In this document: positions 1 through 7,412 of the stretch, piece by piece
Layout of the letters: every line of letters begins with the position of its first letter
Position numbering within the stretch: the first letter of the stretch is position 1
From: an uncultured Rikenella sp.
Lineage (GTDB): Bacteria; Bacteroidota; Bacteroidia; Bacteroidales; Rikenellaceae
Length of the DNA stretch: 26,110 nucleotides
Reading direction: 5' to 3'
NCBI RefSeq assembly: GCF_910579375.1
Contig: NZ_CAJTUJ010000023.1
Span: 1 to 26,110 of the forward strand
Made by a program: the position numbers and the translations under genes
The notes under the pieces: model-generated
The model's database searches: none
The model's input: the letters and a program-made list of their open reading frames with translations, nothing else
What the model was told of the DNA's origin: nothing

Positions 1-163
1 CTGTTCTTTTTCTGAAGAAAAAGAACCAAAAAGACTTTCGACGGATGCTAACGCATCCTAAAGCTGCCGACGACCCGATCCTTTGTCCGCGCGCTGGCGG
101 AAATCTTATTCAAACGCGAGCCACGCGTTTGAATGATTTCCTTTTCCAGCAGTCGCGCGCGGA
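1..163. repeat. Palindromic intergenic element, copy 1 (may start before the window)
   Basis: Three hairpins follow one another. Hairpin A pairs 3-13 with 16-26 (GTTCTTTTTCT/AGAAAAAGAAC, 11 bp, 2-base loop). Hairpin B pairs 43-48 with 53-58 (GGATGC/GCATCC). Hairpin C is a long imperfect palindrome: 86-93 with 156-163, 94-97 with 146-149, 99-105 with 135-141 and 108-118 with 124-134, about 30 bp in all with small bulges and a 5-base loop. The same order of hairpins occurs at 2138-2306, and the first two also occur at 25954-26110. No protein-coding signal is convincing here. It could be a REP/MITE-like repeat or a structured RNA; the sequence does not decide between them. Confidence 0.6.
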
Positions 164-180
164 TCGAGCTTCAACCCGCC

Positions 181-204
181 AAAAACTGCCCTTATGCCGG
201 GCAG
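181..204 (-). terminator. Rho-independent terminator of lepA
   Basis: Read on the minus strand, a stem CTGCCC/GGGCAG (204-199 with 191-186, 7-base loop) is followed at once by five T (185-181). It lies about 100 bases downstream of the lepA stop codon and in the right orientation. The T tract is short, so efficiency may be modest. Confidence 0.55.
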
Positions 205-306
205 GTCCCACGTCCCGTGGACGGGAAATTCTTACACATTTCCACTGGCAGCCTCGGCCCCCAGCATGCCCAACGTAGCCTCAACGCACACCCGACAATC
301 CCGCCG

Positions 307-2094
307 TCAGTCCATCTTAAGCACCGCAAGGAAAGCCTCCTGAGGCACCTCCACACGCCCCACCTGACGCATCCGTTTCTTCCCCGCCTTCTGCTTTTCG
401 AGCAGTTTCCGCTTCCGCGAAATGTCACCCCCGTAACACTTCGCCGTCACATCCTTCCGCACCGCCTTGACCGTCTCGCGCGCAATGATCTTCGCCCCGA
501 TCGCCGCCTGAATCGCGATATCGAACTGCTGACGCGGAATCAGTTCCTTGAGCTTCTCGCACATCTTCCGCCCGAAATCATAGGCGTGATCCACATAAAT
601 CAGCGACGACAGCGCATCCACCTGCTCGCCGTTCAGCAAAATATCCAACTTCGACAACCGAGAGGGTTTGTAATCCGTCATGTGGTAGTCGAACGAAGCA
701 TACCCCCGCGAAACACTCTTCAGTTTGTCATAGAAATCGAAGACGATCTCCGCCAGCGGCATGTCGAAATTGACCTCCACCCGGTCCGTCGTAATGAAAT
801 TCTGGTTCAGCAACACCCCCCGCTTCTCGATGCAGAGCTTCATAATCGCCCCCAGATACTCCGTCTTGGTAATCACCTGAGCCAGAATGTACGGCTCCTC
901 GATGTGGTCGATCATATTCGGCACCGGCAGCCCCGACGGATTGTGTACCATCAGCTCCTCGCCCTTGGTCGTAAAGACCTTGTACGAGACGTTCGGCACC
1001 GTCGTAATGACATCCATGTTGAACTCGCGGAACAAACGTTCCTGAATGATCTCCATGTGGAGCAGCCCAAGAAAACCGCACCGGAACCCGAATCCCAACG
1101 CCAGCGACGACTCGGGTTCGTAGGTCAGCGACGCGTCGTTGAGCTGCAATTTTTCGAGAGAGGCCCGCAGGTCCTCGTACTGATCCGTCTCGACCGGGTA
1201 AATCCCCGCAAAGACCATCGGTTTCACATCTTCGAATCCGGCGATCGCCTCGCGACACGGCTCCGCCACCGACGTGATCGTGTCCCCCACCTTCACGTCC
1301 ACCGAATTTTTGATCCCCGAGATAATATACCCCACGTCGCCTGTCCGAATCTCGTCCCGCGGCGACATCTTGAGCTTCAGCACCCCGATCTCGTCGGCGT
1401 CGTACTCACTGCCGGCATTGAAAAATTTCACCCGCTCGCCCTTCCGGATCACCCCGTTCATCACCCGGTAATAGGCGATAATCCCGCGAAACGGATTGAA
1501 TACGGAGTCGAAAATCAGCGCCTGCAACGGCGCACTGTCATCCCCCTTGGGCGCGGGCACCCGTTCGACGATGGCCCGGAGAATCTCTTCGACTCCTTCG
1601 CCTGTCTTCCCCGAAGCAGCCAAAATCTCCTCGCGCCGACAGCCGAGCATATCGACGATCTGATCCTTCACCTCTTCGACCATCGCGGAAGCCATGTCGA
1701 TTTTATTGAGCACCGGAATGATTTCGAGGTCGTTCCCCAGCGCCAGATAGAGGTTCGAAATGGTCTGGGCCTGAATCCCCTGCGTGGCATCGACCACCAG
1801 CAAGGCCCCCTCGCATGACGCGATGGCCCGCGATACCTCGTACGAGAAGTCGACGTGCCCCGGGGTGTCGATCAGGTTCAGGATATACTTCTCGCCTCCC
1901 TGCACGTACTCCATCTGAATGGCGTGGCTCTTGATGGTGATCCCTTTCTCTTTCTCCAGATCCATATCGTCGAGCACCTGGGCCTGCAATTCCCGTTCGC
2001 TGACGGTTTTGGTCACCTCCAGCAGCCGGTCGGCCAGGGTCGATTTGCCGTGGTCGATGTGCGCGATGATACAGAAGTTGCGGATATGCTTCAT
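307..2094 (-). CDS. lepA: Elongation factor 4 (LepA), back-translocating ribosomal GTPase
   Basis: The product (595 aa) is a cytoplasmic translational GTPase that binds the 70S ribosome and remodels stalled or mistranslocated complexes. Visible motifs are the P-loop AHIDHGKST (residues 11-19), DTPGH (76-80) and NKID (130-133). The Lys/Arg-rich LepA-specific C-terminal domain ends in a VPQEAFLAVLKMD-type tail. The length matches the family (about 595-600 aa). The frame is open upstream to 2340, but the protein starting MKHIRNFCIIAHIDHGK matches the usual LepA N-terminus, so ATG at 2094 was chosen. It stands alone, with a hairpin terminator downstream. The large plus-strand open frame across it (133-1818) is a shadow of its codon bias. 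Confidence 0.97.
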   Translation of the reverse strand: MKHIRNFCIIAHIDHGKSTLADRLLEVTKTVSERELQAQVLDDMDLEKEKGITIKSHAIQMEYVQGGEKYILNLIDTPGHVDFSYEVSRAIASCEGALLVVDATQGIQAQTISNLYLALGNDLEIIPVLNKIDMASAMVEEVKDQIVDMLGCRREEILAASGKTGEGVEEILRAIVERVPAPKGDDSAPLQALIFDSVFNPFRGIIAYYRVMNGVIRKGERVKFFNAGSEYDADEIGVLKLKMSPRDEIRTGDVGYIISGIKNSVDVKVGDTITSVAEPCREAIAGFEDVKPMVFAGIYPVETDQYEDLRASLEKLQLNDASLTYEPESSLALGFGFRCGFLGLLHMEIIQERLFREFNMDVITTVPNVSYKVFTTKGEELMVHNPSGLPVPNMIDHIEEPYILAQVITKTEYLGAIMKLCIEKRGVLLNQNFITTDRVEVNFDMPLAEIVFDFYDKLKSVSRGYASFDYHMTDYKPSRLSKLDILLNGEQVDALSSLIYVDHAYDFGRKMCEKLKELIPRQQFDIAIQAAIGAKIIARETVKAVRKDVTAKCYGGDISRKRKLLEKQKAGKKRMRQVGRVEVPQEAFLAVLKMD

Positions 2095-2137
2095 AATTCT
2101 TAAAATCTCTAATCGTTTATTCAGTTCTTTGCCCCAG

Positions 2138-2414
2138 CTGGTACTGTTCTCTTTGTTCACAAAGAGAACCAGAAAAACTTTAGAGCGCATCCCTACGGGA
2201 TGCTCTGGCCGTGTCTGCCCGATTGGTTGGGCTGGGTTTTCTCGGCGGGGCGCTATAATTACGAGTATTACCCCAATGCGCCCGCGCCGGAAAACCACAG
2301 CCCAACGAAACAAGGCGAAGAGAACACGTGGTCGGCCCAACGGGACGACCTCTGCAAAAGTTCTTTGGGTACCTTTCTTTCAAGAAAGGTACGGTTCCGT
2401 CCGGCACAAAGAAC
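2138..2414. repeat. Palindromic intergenic element, copy 2
   Basis: Hairpin A pairs 2146-2155 with 2160-2169 (GTTCTCTTTG/CAAAGAGAAC, 10 bp). Hairpin B pairs 2187-2193 with 2197-2203 (GCATCCC/GGGATGC). Hairpin C pairs 2226-2234 with 2298-2306, 2235-2241 with 2290-2296, 2243-2247 with 2285-2289 and 2248-2253 with 2278-2283: 27 bp with only single-base bulges and a 24-base loop. The stretch closes with a nested hairpin, GTTCTTTG/CAAAGAAC (2360-2367 with 2407-2414) enclosing an 11-bp stem (2369-2379 with 2382-2392). Hairpin order matches copy 1, but the sequence of hairpin C is unrelated. Confidence 0.65.
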
Positions 2415-2471
2415 AGACAGACAATTAAAGATACAAAATTAGGGAATTTTTCGGGATCGGGCCGGATGTCC

Positions 2472-2505
2472 AAAAATTAGACGACACCTGTCTAATTTTT
2501 AGACA
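2472..2505. promoter_or_regulatory. Overlapping TTAGAC/GTCTAA palindromes, possible operator
   Basis: An 11-bp inverted repeat (2472-2482 with 2490-2500) overlaps a second one, TGTCTAA-TTT-TTAGACA (2489-2505), giving three half-sites in 34 bases. The stem is AT-rich and not followed by a separate T tract, so a protein-binding operator is as likely as a terminator. It lies about 175 bases upstream of the promoter of the DUF2807 pair. No regulator gene for it is in the window. Confidence 0.35.
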
Positions 2506-2613
2506 CTCAGAAGCAAGCTAAGAAAAATCATCAAACTGACTATCAAAACATTAAACACTTTGGCACGCCGATGGCATAAGAACGGGACAAACAACAAAGA
2601 AACGCAACCGATT

Positions 2614-2664
2614 ATGAAACACCTGTTATTCCTGATTCTGGTGGGCATCTGCATCGCCGCCTAA
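2614..2664 (+). CDS. Possible 16-residue hydrophobic peptide or signal-peptide remnant
   Basis: ATG at 2614 opens a frame encoding MKHLLFLILVGICIAA, then TAA. It looks like a lipoprotein or export signal cut short by the stop. No good Shine-Dalgarno sequence and no clear TTTG/TAnnTTTG pair precede it. It lies just before the promoter of the first DUF2807 gene. It may be a tiny membrane peptide, a decayed gene start, or chance. Confidence 0.2.
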   Translation: MKHLLFLILVGICIAA

Positions 2665-2679
2665 GGAACTGCCGAAAAA

Positions 2680-2711
2680 TTTGCCGATCTGTCGCCGAAT
2701 AGCTATATTTG
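2680..2711 (+). promoter_or_regulatory. Bacteroidota-type promoter of the DUF2807 genes
   Basis: TTTG (2680-2683), a 20-base spacer and TATATTTG (2704-2711) match the -33/-7 consensus of the Bacteroidota primary sigma factor. The start codon of the next gene is 56 bases downstream, so the leader would be about 50 bases. Confidence 0.7.
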
Positions 2712-2766
2712 AGAGACCGACCGCCACAGACCACACACAACGTCTATTTAGTTTTTTTAACGAACC

Positions 2767-3687
2767 ATGACAACCAAACCTTTTGTTCTGCTGGGCACCC
2801 TGCTCTTTTCGATGACCACCGCACTGGCCGGCGAAAAAACGGTAACCCCGAGTCAGGGCGTCCGGCTGACCGGACTGCAAGCCGGACACTGCTTCAAAGT
2901 GACCCTGCACCAAAGCGACGACACCGACCGGAACGGCGTGCGGATCACCCTCGACGAGCGACTCGAACCCTACCTGAAAGCGGAAGTCAGCGGCGGCATG
3001 CTGCGGCTCGGCTTCGAAGAGCTGCCCAAAGAGCTCCAAAACACCGAAAAATGGTCGTGTCCCGCCACGGCCGAAGTCACCCTCGCCCGGATCGACCGAC
3101 TCTCCGTTTCGGGGAAAGCTTCGGTGCACACGGACGACACCTTCAGCGGAACCGCTTCGCAAATCGAGGCCTCCGGGATGGGGCATATCTCCCCGATTAC
3201 CATTGCCGTGACCGGAAAAGGAACGCCCGAAATCGACGTTTCCGGGATGGGACATATCGACGCGACACTCCGGAATGAGGTCGCCGGAATGAAAATCGAC
3301 GCTTCGGGAATGGGCCGGCTCCGGCTGACACACGACGCCCAGAGCGGCGACACGAAAATCGATGCCTCGGGGCAGAGCAAAATCGACCTGACCTTACAGG
3401 AAACCGGTTCGATGGATATCGACGCTTCCGGCATGGCCTCCGTTACCGCCAGCGGAAAAACCGACCGGTTAGAGGCGACGACCTCCGGACAGGCACGCCT
3501 CGAATTCGGCGACCTGAGCTCGACCGAAGCCGATTGCACAGCTTCCGGCATGAGCCAAATGGTCTGCCGGGTCACCAAAGGAATCGACGCCGCGGCTTCG
3601 GGCTCCAGTTCCATACGGGTACTCGCCGACCAGGCCATCCGAATGCACACCCGAACGTCGGCCATGGCCAAAGTACACCTGAACTAG
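2767..3687 (+). CDS. Exported DUF2807 (head GIN domain) beta-helix protein, SGM-repeat type
   Basis: The protein (306 aa) has a signal peptide (residues 1-21, ending TTALA), then an N-terminal part (about 22-110) and a right-handed beta-helix-like repeat region (about 110-280). SG steps recur every 18-23 residues, near 115, 136, 159, 180, 201, 221, 240, 260 and 278, often as DASGM. This is typical of the DUF2807/head GIN family, named as putative autotransporter adhesin but without an established function. It is probably periplasmic or surface-exposed. The start follows the signal peptide and the promoter at 2680-2711. A paralogue follows 23 bases downstream, so the two are likely cotranscribed. 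Confidence 0.85.
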   Translation: MTTKPFVLLGTLLFSMTTALAGEKTVTPSQGVRLTGLQAGHCFKVTLHQSDDTDRNGVRITLDERLEPYLKAEVSGGMLRLGFEELPKELQNTEKWSCPATAEVTLARIDRLSVSGKASVHTDDTFSGTASQIEASGMGHISPITIAVTGKGTPEIDVSGMGHIDATLRNEVAGMKIDASGMGRLRLTHDAQSGDTKIDASGQSKIDLTLQETGSMDIDASGMASVTASGKTDRLEATTSGQARLEFGDLSSTEADCTASGMSQMVCRVTKGIDAAASGSSSIRVLADQAIRMHTRTSAMAKVHLN

Positions 3688-3710
3688 TCGAATAAACTTA
3701 AATAAAAATC

Positions 3711-4499
3711 ATGTTAAAACAGCTTCTTTTTTCCCTCGGCGCCATACTGGCCGGCAGCCTGCCGGTCTCGGCCCAGACCACGGACACGGCGCCTAAGGTG
3801 ATCCAAACCGGCCATCTGCGCGGGATCGAAACCCGACAGGGATTTGCGGTCTCCCTCCGGCCGGGGGCGATAAGCGGGGCGACCATCGTTGTCGACAGCC
3901 GCCTCCAACCCTATCTGCGCGTCGAAGTGCGGGACGGGATACTCCACCTCGGTTTCAACGACATCCCCCACGACCTGCAACGTAAAAACCTGACCCGAAA
4001 AGCCGAAGTGACCGTTTCGACACTCGAAAAACTCAAAGTACACAGCGGTTCGACGGTAACCGGCAGCGGGAACTTTACCGCCCCCGGCGAATGCGACATC
4101 GATATACACTCGGGCGCGCGAATCGAGGGGATCGACCTGGCGGCCAGAGAGGTCGAGATCGATGTGCACTCCGGGGCAGATATCCTCCGGAGCCGCATGA
4201 CGACGCAAGAGATCGAGATCGAGGTACACTCCGGTGCGAAGGCTGCGATCGACGGCACGACCGAGCGGCTGAAGGCCAAAGTATACTCCGGCGCGTCGGC
4301 CGAGCTGGAAAACCTCGACGCAGCGGACGCCAAAGTTTCGGCCTCGTCGGGAGCTTCGCTCCGATGCCGGGTCAGCCGGAGTCTGGAGGCCTCCGCCTCT
4401 TCGGGCGGCTCGATCCGATACCGGGCAGCCGGCGATTTGCTCCACTCTGCGGTGCAGATACACACCTCTTCCGGAGGGTCGGTTCGACAGATCAAATAA
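3711..4499 (+). CDS. Exported DUF2807 (head GIN domain) protein, HSGA-repeat type
   Basis: This is a paralogue of the preceding gene (262 aa). It has a signal peptide (1-21, ending LPVSA) and the same N-terminal layout, for example RLQPYLRVEVRDGILHLGF against RLEPYLKAEVSGGMLRLGF upstream. The beta-helix steps here are VHSGA/IHSGA in the middle, changing to SSGAS and SSGGS near the C-terminus. Different residues at the same turn suggest duplication and then separate homogenisation of the repeat. Function is unknown; a surface or periplasmic role is inferred from the signal peptide. It ends 11 bases before the nucleoside phosphorylase start. Confidence 0.85.
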   Translation: MLKQLLFSLGAILAGSLPVSAQTTDTAPKVIQTGHLRGIETRQGFAVSLRPGAISGATIVVDSRLQPYLRVEVRDGILHLGFNDIPHDLQRKNLTRKAEVTVSTLEKLKVHSGSTVTGSGNFTAPGECDIDIHSGARIEGIDLAAREVEIDVHSGADILRSRMTTQEIEIEVHSGAKAAIDGTTERLKAKVYSGASAELENLDAADAKVSASSGASLRCRVSRSLEASASSGGSIRYRAAGDLLHSAVQIHTSSGGSVRQIK

Positions 4500-4510
4500 C
4501 GCTTTCGTCT

Positions 4511-5392
4511 ATGAGCACCTTTATTTCCCCGTCGGAGTTAATCATCAACTCCGACGGTTCCGTATTCCACCTCCACCTGCGTCCGGAACAGCTGGCCGAC
4601 ACGGTCATCCTAGTCGGCGACCCGGATCGCAGCACACTGATCGCCAGCCATTTCGACCGCATCGAAAGCAGCACGGCCAGCCGCGAATTCCGCTCCCATA
4701 CCGGCACATTGAACGGGGTGCGGCTCACGGTGCTTTCGACGGGAATCGGGTGCGACAACATCGATATCGTCATGACCGAGTTGGACGCGCTGGCTAACGT
4801 GGATTTCGAAACGCGGCGCGTGAAACCGCTCCCCGAGCGTCGCTCGTTGCGGATCGTCCGGTTAGGCACGAGCGGGGCGTTGCAAGAGGATATTCCGTTC
4901 GGGGCGATGATTATGGCCACGGTATCGGGCGGTCTGGACGGCCTGCTCAACTTCTACGCCGACCGGGAGCGGGTCTGCGACCGGGAGCTCGAAGAGGCGT
5001 TCGTGCGCCAGACTCGCTGGGAGGAGCGTTGGGCAACGCCTTATTTCGTCCCGAACGATCCGGAGCTGGTCGAACGGTTCAGCGATGTCGCCATCCGGGG
5101 GCTGACACTCTCGGCACCGGGCTTTTTCGGGCCGCAGGGACGGGTCGTCCGGTTGCCGCTGATGCGGGCGGATTACATAGAAACGATTCGGCAGTTCGAG
5201 CACGAGGGGCTACGGGTAACGAACTTCGAGATGGAGAGTTCGGCCATCGCGGGGCTGGCGGCGCTGTTGGGACACCGGGCATTGACTCTCTGCACGGTGA
5301 TCGTCCAGCGGGCGGCGGGCGACAGTCGTCCGGACTACGCGCCGTTCGTGCAGCGAATGATCGAAACAGCGCTCGAAAAGCTGACACTGTAA
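4511..5392 (+). CDS. Nucleoside phosphorylase (uridine phosphorylase-like, PNP_UDP_1)
   Basis: The protein (293 aa) should cleave a nucleoside with phosphate to give base and ribose-1-phosphate in salvage. Family motifs are GDPDR (36-40, phosphate binding), STGIGCDN (76-83), RLGTSGAL (117-124) and NFEMESSA (238-245), where Glu/Met/Glu contact the ribose. The N-terminal FHLHLRPEQLADTVILVGDP is typical of Bacteroidota homologues. The frame is open far upstream inside the DUF2807 gene, but ATG at 4511 gives the natural start. Uridine is the likeliest substrate, but base specificity cannot be read from the motifs. It may be the last gene of the DUF2807 transcript. Confidence 0.88.
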   Translation: MSTFISPSELIINSDGSVFHLHLRPEQLADTVILVGDPDRSTLIASHFDRIESSTASREFRSHTGTLNGVRLTVLSTGIGCDNIDIVMTELDALANVDFETRRVKPLPERRSLRIVRLGTSGALQEDIPFGAMIMATVSGGLDGLLNFYADRERVCDRELEEAFVRQTRWEERWATPYFVPNDPELVERFSDVAIRGLTLSAPGFFGPQGRVVRLPLMRADYIETIRQFEHEGLRVTNFEMESSAIAGLAALLGHRALTLCTVIVQRAAGDSRPDYAPFVQRMIETALEKLTL

Positions 5393-5422
5393 CGTCATTT
5401 GCCCGTGTTGTGATCACGTGCC

Positions 5423-5605
5423 GCCCCAGGCTTCCGCAACCACGCTTCGGGTGATCCGGGGTACATCGGACACTATGGGTTCGGATGGTCGTCCGCCGCG
5501 AGCGACATTTACGGTCTGGATTTGAATTTCGGCTCGCAATATCTCAATGCCTGCCATGCGGACTACCGTACTCACGGTTTTCTGTTGCGTTGCCTCTCGG
5601 AATAA
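5423..5605 (+). pseudogene. FISUMP-like C-terminal cassette, copy A (60 codons, no start)
   Basis: The frame encodes 60 residues from APGFRNHAS to LLRCLSE, then TAA. Motifs are GFGWSS and IYGLDLNF, as at the C-terminal end of Fibrobacter succinogenes major paralogous (FISUMP, C-type-lectin-like) domains. There is no start codon, signal peptide or upstream domain, so it cannot be expressed as a normal protein. Bases 5585-5609, from the last codons to four bases past the stop, are identical to copies B (15973-15997) and D (20210-20186). It lies 30 bases after the nucleoside phosphorylase. Confidence 0.7.
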
Positions 5606-6110
5606 ACGGATGGGAGCCGAAAACCTGCGGTTCGAAGAACCGCGCGGGCCGGACGCCTCCCCCTCGGGAGGCCCGCAACGTTCGCAGGCTCACTGCGGTC
5701 ACTCCCGGGCGTCCGGCCCACAAAAGCTATCCCCCAGTCACCGCCCGGCTGTCATGTTCGGCCTGTCGCCCATCCCCTCGAAGCCGCTACGGGGCTTGGG
5801 CGACGAGGCCGGCGACCTAAAGGTCGCAGGAGCTCGGCTCATTCATCGCCCTATTCTCGGAAGTTCGTCCTCGGCGCGCCCCCCACGCGCCGCTATGGCG
5901 TCGCTCTCGCCGAGGACGGCGATTCTGCGAATCGCTCTACTCGCTCTCCCTCAAAGCACTGTCCCGTGTGCGCCCCACTGCGGTCCCACTGCGGCTCCGC
6001 TTTCGCTCCGCCACGTTTTCGCGCGCCTTACGCGATTGCTTTTAAGTAATAAAAGCCGCCCGCCGTGGCGTGAACGCGTCCGCCGGGCGGGCGCACCCTT
6101 CGGGTGATTT
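5606..6110. other. Non-coding stretch packed with hairpins
   Basis: I see no credible gene here. Strong inverted repeats follow one another: 5627-5633 with 5637-5643; 5646-5657 with 5708-5719 (12 bp), as an alternative to 5655-5661 with 5666-5672; 5760-5772 with 5797-5810 (13 bp, one bulge); 5812-5818 with 5821-5827; 5866-5876 with 5908-5918 (11 bp); 5919-5925 with 5929-5935; 6038-6044 with 6050-6056; 6057-6064 with 6086-6093; 6094-6098 with 6102-6106. It may be a structured RNA, nested palindromic repeats or decayed mobile DNA. None of the hairpins has a clear terminator T tract. Confidence 0.5.
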
Positions 6111-6213
6111 AATGGCAACCTCTACCCAAACCGCTCCAAAGACACTCCCCGACGACTGTCCGACCCGACCGAGAAAACCCGCCCTACCCCATACAGCAAA
6201 AACCAAAAATCGC

Positions 6214-6221
6214 TATCTTTG
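6214..6221 (+). promoter_or_regulatory. -7 element of the dnaN promoter
   Basis: TATCTTTG fits TAnnTTTG and lies 33 bases before the dnaN start codon. No good TTTG is present at the -33 distance, so the promoter is partial by consensus. Confidence 0.5.
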
Positions 6222-6254
6222 TCAGATATTCACCAATGGAAAAACACTTTTCTT

Positions 6255-7388
6255 ATGAAATTCATCATATCCAGCACCTTGCTGTCGAACAACCTCCAAT
6301 CCATCGGAAAAGTCATCAGCAACAAAAACACCTTGCCGATCCTCGACTACTTCCTGTTCGAACTGGCCGGCAATCAGCTGAAAATCACCGCATCGGACTT
6401 GGAAACCACCCTGATCTCCACCTTGGAAGTGGACAACCAGAACGGTGACGGCGTGGTGGCGATTCCGGCCCGGCGGATCACCGACTCCATCAAAGAGTTT
6501 TCGGAACAACCGCTGACCATCACCGTAGACAAAGAGAGCTGGGAAGTGACCATCAACTGGAAAACCGGGAAACTCAGCATTCCGGGAATCACCGGACTCG
6601 GCTATCCGGAACTGCCGGCAGTCGAGGAGAGCGCTGCGACCATCTTCTATATTCCGGCACCGGCGCTCGGAGACGGCCTCAACCAGACCCTGTTCGCCAC
6701 CGCAGACGACGAGCTGAGACCGGTGATGAACGGCGTCGACATCGCCTTGTCACCGAAGGAGATATCGTTCGTGGCTACCGATGCGCACCGGCTGGCTCTG
6801 TTCAAGAACGCCAACGTGACCTCTGATAAGGAAGCCTCGTTCATCCTGCCGAAAAAACCGGCCAATCTGCTCAAAAACCTCCTCTCGCGGGATGCCGAAG
6901 AGATGATTACCGTTACGTTCGACACCAAGAACGCGATCTTCACGATGCCGAAACACAAAATCGTCTGCCGGTTGATCGAAGGGAACTACCCGAACTACAA
7001 CGCCGTGATTCCCAATAACAACCCGAACAAAGTGCTGGTCGATCGGATGGAACTGCTCAACGCCATCAAACGCGTATCCGTCTGCTCGAACCAGGCCAAC
7101 CAGTTGATTAAACTGGACTTGACCGCAGGAAACATCAACCTTTCGGCACAAGATATCGACTACGCTGCGGCGGCGGAAGACAACATCAGCTGCAACTACG
7201 ACGGCTCGCCCATCGAAATCGGCTTCCGGTCGTCGTTCCTGCTCGATTTGCTGGGGAACATCCACTCGCCGGAAGTATCGATCGAACTGGCGGACGCGAC
7301 CCGACCCGGGCTCTTCTTCCCGTCGGAAAACGACACCGAAGGCGAGTCGCTGCTCATGCTGCTCATGCCGATGATGATCAACGCATAA
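6255..7388 (+). CDS. dnaN: DNA polymerase III sliding clamp, beta subunit
   Basis: The product (377 aa) is the ring-shaped clamp that tethers the replicative polymerase to DNA in the cytoplasm. The N-terminal sequence MKFIISSTLLSNNLQSIGKV is typical of Bacteroidota DnaN. Three clamp domains are recognisable by the phrases NTLPILDYFLFE (domain 1), ATDAHRLALF (domain 2) and RVEGNYPNY-like CRLIEGNYPNY before domain 3. The C-terminus ends LLMLLMPMMINA, corresponding to the MPM(R/M) tail of the family. The frame extends 12 codons further upstream, but those overlap the -7 promoter element, so ATG at 6255 is preferred. It is the first gene of a plus-strand block with the exonuclease 24 bases downstream. 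Confidence 0.97.
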   Translation: MKFIISSTLLSNNLQSIGKVISNKNTLPILDYFLFELAGNQLKITASDLETTLISTLEVDNQNGDGVVAIPARRITDSIKEFSEQPLTITVDKESWEVTINWKTGKLSIPGITGLGYPELPAVEESAATIFYIPAPALGDGLNQTLFATADDELRPVMNGVDIALSPKEISFVATDAHRLALFKNANVTSDKEASFILPKKPANLLKNLLSRDAEEMITVTFDTKNAIFTMPKHKIVCRLIEGNYPNYNAVIPNNNPNKVLVDRMELLNAIKRVSVCSNQANQLIKLDLTAGNINLSAQDIDYAAAAEDNISCNYDGSPIEIGFRSSFLLDLLGNIHSPEVSIELADATRPGLFFPSENDTEGESLLMLLMPMMINA

Positions 7389-7412
7389 CCTCGCTCGGAC
7401 GACCACAACGCT

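Noticed and set aside
1..163. Retron non-coding RNA
   Set aside because: The long imperfect hairpin resembles an msd stem, but no reverse transcriptase is in the window and similar elements recur without one.
45..278. 77-codon open frame on the plus strand
   Set aside because: It runs through the palindromes of the first element, has no ribosome-binding site and encodes a low-complexity Arg/Pro-rich sequence.
133..1818. 561-codon open frame on the plus strand
   Set aside because: It lies antisense to lepA, whose motifs are unmistakable. The predicted protein is His/Arg/Leu-rich without any domain, as expected from the complement of a GC-biased gene.
5423..5605. Small expressed protein or CRISPR-like repeat for the 60-codon cassettes
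   Set aside because: There is no start codon, ribosome-binding site or promoter, and the units are dispersed and variable instead of being short identical repeats with spacers.
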